Source: Candidatus Atribacteria bacterium
Lineage (GTDB): Bacteria; Atribacterota; Atribacteria; Atribacterales; Thermatribacteraceae
DNA: 35,527 bases
Reading direction: 5' to 3'
Assembly: GCA_029982245.1 (NCBI GenBank)
Contig: JARRBX010000003.1
Location: 1 to 35,527 of the forward strand
A model generated the notes under the pieces. That model was not told the origin of the DNA. It saw only the letters and a program-made list of their open reading frames with translations, and made no database searches. Shown here piece after piece: positions 31,965 through 35,527 of the stretch. A program made the translations under genes and the position numbers. Position 1 is the stretch's first letter. Each line of letters begins with the position of its first letter.

Positions 31965-33208
31965 CAGCGTTCACCATACCTTCCAAAAACCAGCGTTCCG
32001 TTGTGCCCACCAAAACCAAAAGAATTAGAAAGGGCATGACGAATGGAGCAGGTCACACTCTTTTGGGGCGTGTAATCAAGGTCGCATTCTGGATCCGGAT
32101 TTTCAAGGTTAATGGTAGGAGGAATCACTCCATGGTAGACCGACAAAACCGTAGCTGCAGCTTCGATAGCCCCAGCTGCTCCAAGGAGGTGGCCCACCAT
32201 CGATTTAATGGAACTTATCTTGATGGAATACGCATGCTCCCCGAAAGCGCGCTTTATGGCCAGGGTTTCCATGCGATCGTTAAGCGGTGTGGAAGTACCA
32301 TGGGCATTTATATAATCAACATCCTGGGGTTCAATTCCTGCATCCTGCATGGCGTAAAGCATGGCACGGGCCGCTCCGCTGCCTTCCGGGTCCGGAGCAG
32401 TAATATGATAAGCATCGCAGGTGGATGCATATCCTTTCAGCTCAGCGTATATACGAGCCCCTCTTTCCCTGGCCACTTCTTCTGCCTCAAGTAAAAGTGC
32501 AGCAGCACCTTCAGCCATCACAAAGCCGTCGCGGTCCCGGTCGAAAGGACGAGAAGCCCTTTCTGGCTCATGGTTGCGCATTGATAGTGCTTTCATAGCA
32601 CAAAACCCTGCCAGAGAAATGGGTGTTATGGAAGCCTCAGCACCTACCGCAATCATCCAATCAGCTTCTCCAAGCTGAATGATGCGCAGTGCCTCGCCCA
32701 AGGCATGGGTTGAAGCTTCACAGGCCGTGGAAACACAACTATTTGGCCCCTTGAGACCCAGTTGAATAGCTACATTGGCTGCTCCCATGTTAACAATCAT
32801 CATGGGAATAAAGAAAGGACTGACCTTGGATGGTCCCTTTTCAAGCAATGTCCGGTGCTGCTCTTCAAAGGTTTTAATACCTCCGATGCCCGAACCTAAG
32901 ATTACCCCGATGAGGTTACGGTCTATGCGCGTAATATCCAGGCCTGCATCTTCAATGGCCATCATTGAAGCACATACTGCAAACTGGGAGAAACGATCCA
33001 TCCTACGAGCTTCTTTGCGAGAAAGGAATTTATCTGGGTCAAAATCCCGTACCTCGCCAGCGATTTGCGAGTCAAAGTCAGTGGGGTCAAAAGCTTCTAT
33101 TCGCCTGATGCCTGAACGACCTTCAAGCAGTGCTTGCCAGAAATTATCTTTCCCGGTACCTACCGGACTGATTACTCCCAGTCCAGTAACAACTACTCTT
33201 CTTTTCAA
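31964..33208 (-). CDS. fabF: Beta-ketoacyl-ACP synthase II FabF
   Basis: A 414-residue elongating condensing enzyme of type II fatty acid synthesis. The active-site Cys163 lies in VSTACEAST, and the two catalytic histidines are in the conserved NAHGTSTPLND and SIKSMVGHLLGAAG segments. The start is a TTG at 33208 with AAAGGAGG at 8-nt spacing; the TTG at 33214 leaves only two bases. It starts 16 nt downstream of fabH and is coupled to plsY. No acpP gene lies between, unlike the common fabF order. Confidence 0.97.
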   Translation of the reverse strand: MKRRVVVTGLGVISPVGTGKDNFWQALLEGRSGIRRIEAFDPTDFDSQIAGEVRDFDPDKFLSRKEARRMDRFSQFAVCASMMAIEDAGLDITRIDRNLIGVILGSGIGGIKTFEEQHRTLLEKGPSKVSPFFIPMMIVNMGAANVAIQLGLKGPNSCVSTACEASTHALGEALRIIQLGEADWMIAVGAEASITPISLAGFCAMKALSMRNHEPERASRPFDRDRDGFVMAEGAAALLLEAEEVARERGARIYAELKGYASTCDAYHITAPDPEGSGAARAMLYAMQDAGIEPQDVDYINAHGTSTPLNDRMETLAIKRAFGEHAYSIKISSIKSMVGHLLGAAGAIEAAATVLSVYHGVIPPTINLENPDPECDLDYTPQKSVTCSIRHALSNSFGFGGHNGTLVFGRYGER

Positions 33209-33224
33209 GGACAAAACCTCCTTT

Positions 33225-34208
33225 TCACCACCGGATGACTGTAGAACCCCAGGTTAAACCTGCACCAAAACCAACCAGCAACAGTAAATCACCATCTTTA
33301 ATTCTTCCTTCACGATAGGCTTCGTCAAGAGCAATGGGAATAGAGGCGGAGGAAGTGTTGCCATATTTGTGCACGTTAACAAAAATTTTCTCCTGGGGAA
33401 TCTTCAGCCTTCGAGCTGCAGAATCGATGATTCGTATATTGGCTTGATGAGGAATAAACAGAGCAACCTCTTCAAGCCCTATGCCAGCCCTTCTGGCCAC
33501 CTCTCTCGAGGCTTCCTCCATTATTCTTACTGCAAACTTGAACACCTCATTACCATTCATCTTGATGTAATGCATTCGCCCTGCCACGCTTTCCTTTGAA
33601 GCCGGCATGCGGGAACCTCCCGCTGGAAGTTCCAAAAGATGTGCACCCCCACCGTCGCTACCCAGGTAAGAAGCCAGTAAACCTGGATGATCCGTTTTCT
33701 CAAGTATACAGGCTCCTGCTCCATCTCCAAACAGGACGCAGGTAGCACGGTCTTCCCAATCTACAATTTTGGAAAGCGTTTCTGCGCCAACCACCAGAGC
33801 TTTGTTGCCTCCACCCCCAATCAGGTATTTTTCAGCTACAACCAGCGCGTAAACAAAACCAGTACATCCAGCTTCAAGATCAAAACAGGCTGCTCGAGGA
33901 GCACCCAGTTCACGCTGCAAAAGACAGGCCGTAGCGGGGAAAGCCATATCCGGTGTAACCGTAGCCACCAGTATCAAATCCAGTTCTTGAGGGTCAACCT
34001 GGGCCATTTGCAAAGCTCGACGAGCGGCCTCAAGAGCCAGTGAGGAAGTTGTTTCTTGAGGCGAAGCTATTCTCCTCTCCTTAATCCCAGTGCGTGTGGT
34101 TATCCATTCATCGCTGGTATCCACAATCTTTTCAAGGTCCTGATTGGTTAAAACCTTGCTCGGGACATAAGAACCAACACCACTCACCTTTGCAAAAAAT
34201 CTCTCCAA
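33225..34208 (-). CDS. fabH: Beta-ketoacyl-ACP synthase III FabH
   Basis: A 327-residue initiating condensing enzyme (acetyl-CoA + malonyl-ACP). The Cys-His-Asn triad is Cys115 in EAGCTGF, His in FIPHQANIRI and Asn in KYGNTSSAS. The N-terminal VGSYVPSKVLTN and SDEWITTRTGIKERRI are diagnostic. The start is a TTG at 34208 preceded by AAGGAGG at 8-nt spacing. It lies 3 nt after fabZ. The first-acyl specificity (straight versus branched) cannot be read here. Confidence 0.97.
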   Translation of the reverse strand: MERFFAKVSGVGSYVPSKVLTNQDLEKIVDTSDEWITTRTGIKERRIASPQETTSSLALEAARRALQMAQVDPQELDLILVATVTPDMAFPATACLLQRELGAPRAACFDLEAGCTGFVYALVVAEKYLIGGGGNKALVVGAETLSKIVDWEDRATCVLFGDGAGACILEKTDHPGLLASYLGSDGGGAHLLELPAGGSRMPASKESVAGRMHYIKMNGNEVFKFAVRIMEEASREVARRAGIGLEEVALFIPHQANIRIIDSAARRLKIPQEKIFVNVHKYGNTSSASIPIALDEAYREGRIKDGDLLLLVGFGAGLTWGSTVIRW

Positions 34209-34211
34209 CTC

Positions 34212-34649
34212 CTATTCCTCCTTAGCTTCCACCAGGGAAAAACCAATCTCTGCTTCGGCCACAACCTGGTCACCAACTCGAGCTACTCCACTAAGTTTCC
34301 CCATTCTCCGTTTAAGCTTCAAAAGGGTAAGCTCCATGACCAGCTGGTCACCGGGCACTACAGGCCTTCTGAAGCGAACATTTTCAAGAGTTGTAAAGTA
34401 AGGAATGCAGTTTCGAAATTCCTCCATGTTCATCATCATGGTTGCTCCGACCTGGGCCATGCTTTCCAGAATCAAAACTCCGGGCATAACCGGTCGTCCA
34501 GGAAAATGTCCTTGGAAAAACCACTCGTTGACGGTAACGTTTTTAATACCCACTACCCGGTTTTCTTCCAGCGCAACTATTCTATCAACCAGGAGGAACG
34601 GAAAGCGATGCGGTAGTATTTCCTGAATCTGTCTAACATCAAGTTCCAT
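34212..34649 (-). CDS. fabZ: 3-hydroxyacyl-ACP dehydratase FabZ
   Basis: A 145-residue hot-dog-fold dehydratase. Catalytic His48 is in the GHFPGRPVMPGVL motif and Glu62 in the LILESMAQ helix. The ILPHRFPFLLVDRI N-terminus is typical. The ATG at 34649 has AAGGAGG at 9-nt spacing; the 19 extra upstream codons of the longer frame fall inside the promoter. First gene of the fab operon with its own promoter at 34678-34706. Confidence 0.97.
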   Translation of the reverse strand: MELDVRQIQEILPHRFPFLLVDRIVALEENRVVGIKNVTVNEWFFQGHFPGRPVMPGVLILESMAQVGATMMMNMEEFRNCIPYFTTLENVRFRRPVVPGDQLVMELTLLKLKRRMGKLSGVARVGDQVVAEAEIGFSLVEAKEE

Positions 34650-34677
34650 CCTCAAATACCTCCTTGGTGTTTTTAAT

Positions 34678-34706
34678 AATGTATCCAAAGAGAAGCAAAT
34701 TGACAA
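34678..34706 (-). promoter_or_regulatory. Promoter of the fabZ operon
   Basis: Minus-strand TTGTCA (34701-34706), 17-bp spacer, TACATT (34678-34683). Its -35 overlaps that of the divergent plus-strand promoter. No FapR-like operator is evident. Confidence 0.65.
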
Positions 34707-34728
34707 GCGAAAGCGTTTAAAGTAGTAT
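34700..34728 (+). promoter_or_regulatory. Promoter of the SurA/PrsA-like gene
   Basis: Perfect TTGACA (34700-34705), 17-bp spacer and TAGTAT (34723-34728), about 33 nt before the likely transcript-to-ATG span. The -35 is shared with the fabZ promoter. Confidence 0.7.
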
Positions 34729-34768
34729 TATTGGCAAAACGGAAGGCAATCAAGAGGTGGACGGGAAA

Positions 34769-35527
34769 ATGATGAGAAGCTTGCGTAAAAACCTGGATGT
34801 AATACTGATTATAGTAGTAGTTGCTTTTGCAGTAACCATTTACTATGGTTATGGAGCATACAGGCGTTCGGGGAGAACCACTCAGGCAGCAGCTGCGACA
34901 GTCAACAACACGGTCATTACTTTCTCAGAGCTCGATACAGCCTTTCGAAATCTTCTCTCTCGTTACGACAGCAAGACCTTGAACCAGATGGATGAAAAAG
35001 CTTTTGAGTTCTTGCGCATGATGACGCTTGAAAATCTCATCAACAATGAACTGCTTTACCAGGAGGCTCGTTCCAGAAAAATCAAGGTTTCTGCTCAGGA
35101 AATAGAGGAGCAACTCAACGCCATTAAGGCCAACTTCCCCTCTGAAAAGGAATTTAACGATTTTCTGAGTTACCAGCGCCTCAGCCTGCCCGTCCTCCGT
35201 GAATCCATAAAGCGAGAGCTTATGATTCAAAAACTCATCGATTCCCTTGCTCAAGACATCGAAATTCCAGAAGAAGAAATCCAAAAATATTACGATGAAC
35301 ATATCAGCCTGTTCACTACTCCTGCCCAGTATCACCTGCGCCAGATAACCGTCCCCTCACAGGAAGAAGCCGATAAAGCCCTCAAACGCATTTACTTGGG
35401 GGAAGACTTTTCCAAGGTGGCTCAGGAAATATCCCAAGACCAGTATGCCTCAAACGGTGGAGACCTGGGCTGGGTCAGCGAAGCCCTGATTCCGGAAGAG
35501 GCACGAGGTGCTATAAAAGAACTCGCT
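34769..35527 (+). CDS. SurA/PrsA-like peptidyl-prolyl isomerase (3' end outside window)
   Basis: At least 253 residues, continuing past the window with no stop. Residues about 9-27 form one hydrophobic segment (signal anchor), followed by a SurA_N-like helical chaperone domain with NNTVITFSELD, MTLENLINNELLYQEARSRKIKVSAQEI and a long KRELMIQKLIDSLAQDIEIPEEEIQKYY. A parvulin rotamase domain starts near residue 185 (YHLRQITV) and shows GGDLGWVSEALIPEE, which is typical. The ATG at 34769 has GAGGTGG at 8-nt spacing. It probably folds exported proteins. It lies divergent from fabZ with its own promoter. Confidence 0.9.
   Translation, partial: MMRSLRKNLDVILIIVVVAFAVTIYYGYGAYRRSGRTTQAAAATVNNTVITFSELDTAFRNLLSRYDSKTLNQMDEKAFEFLRMMTLENLINNELLYQEARSRKIKVSAQEIEEQLNAIKANFPSEKEFNDFLSYQRLSLPVLRESIKRELMIQKLIDSLAQDIEIPEEEIQKYYDEHISLFTTPAQYHLRQITVPSQEEADKALKRIYLGEDFSKVAQEISQDQYASNGGDLGWVSEALIPEEARGAIKELA

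Overview
The window carries a dense, mostly minus-strand bacterial chromosome segment with about 43 protein genes, two tRNA genes, an FMN riboswitch and a T-box leader. No mobile element, CRISPR array or rRNA gene is visible. Oxygen-free sulfur chemistry (DUF39/NIL-ferredoxin/UPF0280), PaaK-ACT, an ATP-type PEP carboxykinase, a flavodoxin, DUF763 and adenosine-specific-kinase families, a bacterial Clp1/Grc3-like kinase, T-box/FMN riboswitch control and strong Shine-Dalgarno sites with frequent TTG starts suggest a deep-branching, probably thermophilic anaerobe. An Atribacterota-like lineage is my best guess; this is inference from gene content, not a phylogenetic result.

Layout. 1-558: 3' part of pdxT. 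585-867: tRNA-Arg(UCU) on the minus strand with its promoter and terminator. 921-4850: minus operon tctC-tctB-tctA plus a DapA-family lyase/aldolase, with its promoter. 4918-5774: FMN-riboswitch-controlled ribU (plus). 5743-9095: minus cluster of two zinc alcohol dehydrogenases, an Rpe-like epimerase and ogt. 9125-15023: a long minus gene string (ccdA, ParB-like, adenosine-specific kinase, DUF763, nitroreductase, phosphodiesterase, phoU, a stand-alone pyruvate-kinase C-domain protein, osmC). 15184-17537: plus operon paaK - ACT-domain protein - flavodoxin. 17602-19210: pckA (minus). 19253-19431: initiator tRNA-fMet with consensus promoter and terminator. 19578-20894: MASE3-GGDEF diguanylate cyclase. 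20879-24612: MFS (OFA-type), tyrS and a zinc-ribbon acyltransferase (minus).

24645-25938 holds two exported proteins, a rhodanese and a sulfite-oxidase-fold molybdopterin protein. They are preceded by identical 16-bp palindromes of form TAAAACA-N2-TGTTTTA, at nearly the same distance from the start codon. 25996-28946 is the most interesting part: a T-box leader whose specifier reads AUG (methionine) precedes the DUF39 / NIL-ferredoxin / UPF0280 genes implicated in homocysteine synthesis by direct sulfur incorporation, followed by a small CxxC protein. The cell therefore appears to sense uncharged tRNA-Met to switch on this route.

29049-29294 is a small ACT-like protein. 29303-34706 is a minus operon fabZ-fabH-fabF-plsY-trxA-polysaccharide deacetylase-Clp1-like kinase. 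Its promoter shares its -35 hexamer back to back with that of a plus-strand SurA/PrsA-like peptidyl-prolyl isomerase gene that runs off the window end. Start codons below were chosen from Shine-Dalgarno spacing and are often internal to the longest open frame.
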